Both the position numbers and the translations under genes were made by a program. Shown in pieces: positions 5,108 through 5,230 of a stretch of 5,230 nt of DNA (the stretch's first letter is position 1; each line of letters starts with the position of its first letter). The notes below the pieces were generated by a model, which saw only the letters and a program-made list of their open reading frames with translations, did no database searches and was not told the origin of the DNA. This DNA comes from Rhodothermia bacterium (GTDB taxonomy: Bacteria; Bacteroidota; Rhodothermia; Rhodothermales; JABDKH01), in the NCBI GenBank assembly GCA_030431165.1, contig JAUIJQ010000278.1, forward strand, positions 1-5,230. Direction: 5' to 3'.

Positions 5108-5230
5108 CTACCGATTTCCGATCGGAGCCGCTATTGGTTCGAGTGCGAACTCTTGATCTTGCGTCTGCCCGAGCATGATCGTGCCTTCAACGCTCATCCG
5201 ACCACGAAAGCGACGCCATGTCCCGTTGGC
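5108..5230 (-). CDS. C-terminal end of an unidentified protein (partial, N-terminus off the right edge)
   Basis: An open minus-strand frame of 40 codons runs from the window edge to TAG at 5108-5110. The visible end includes NGTWRRFRGRMSVEGTIML (2-20) and QEFALEPIAAPIGNR (26-40). I do not recognise the family. The alternation of basic, polar and hydrophobic residues could be beta strands. Support for it being a real gene end is the position of a hairpin terminator immediately after the stop and the fact that its strand matches all other protein genes here; other frames in this stretch offer nothing better. With only 40 residues, no function can be given. Confidence 0.55.
   Translation of the reverse strand, partial: ANGTWRRFRGRMSVEGTIMLGQTQDQEFALEPIAAPIGNR

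Noticed and set aside
5021..5144. GGTTCGAGT occurs both in the tRNA T-arm (5021-5029) and again at 5136-5144, which might suggest an attachment-site duplication.
   Set aside because: Only nine bases match and the flanks differ; no integrase or phage gene is in view, and the second copy lies inside a probable coding end.

Overview
The window reads as an ordinary chromosomal stretch of a moderately GC-rich bacterium. A PadR regulator fused translationally to an FtsX/MacB-type permease with an N-terminal prefix domain is typical of Bacteroidota and relatives (for example Rhodothermota/Balneolota) and of Acidobacteriota. Most genes lack an obvious Shine-Dalgarno, and one promoter candidate resembles the Bacteroidota type, so a Rhodothermia-like lineage is my best guess. 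That placement is inference; there is no rRNA or other marker to settle it.

All six protein genes lie on the minus strand, so transcription runs from high to low coordinates; the single tRNA is on plus. From right to left: the last 40 codons of an unidentified protein (5108-5230); a strong hairpin terminator shared with the converging tRNA gene (5061-5100); tRNA-Leu(CAG) (4959-5042) with a candidate promoter; a divergent nucleotidyltransferase-fold protein resembling the AbiEii/DUF6036 group (4015-4764) with no visible partner; a tight three-gene operon of an SDR dehydrogenase, a SAF-domain small subunit and a UxaA-type large subunit (3883 down to 1601); and a PadR regulator (1098-1427) whose stop codon overlaps the start of a truncated ABC-type permease (1-1101, running off the left edge).

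The three-gene operon looks like part of a sugar-acid or deoxysugar catabolic route: the SDR would oxidise a sugar or keto-acid, and the split hydro-lyase (95 + 400 residues, about the 495 of one-piece altronate dehydratase) would eliminate water (or, in the SuyAB branch, sulfite) from an aldonate-like substrate. The PadR/permease pair is a regulator-plus-exporter or lipoprotein-release type module controlled at an intergenic palindrome.

I see no mobile element, CRISPR array or phage gene. No new multi-gene system is evident. The points worth a second look are short tandem repeats at three places, a hairpin holding the PadR stop/permease start in its loop, paired palindromes in the PadR promoter, the unassigned substrate of the dehydratase operon, and the solitary nucleotidyltransferase.
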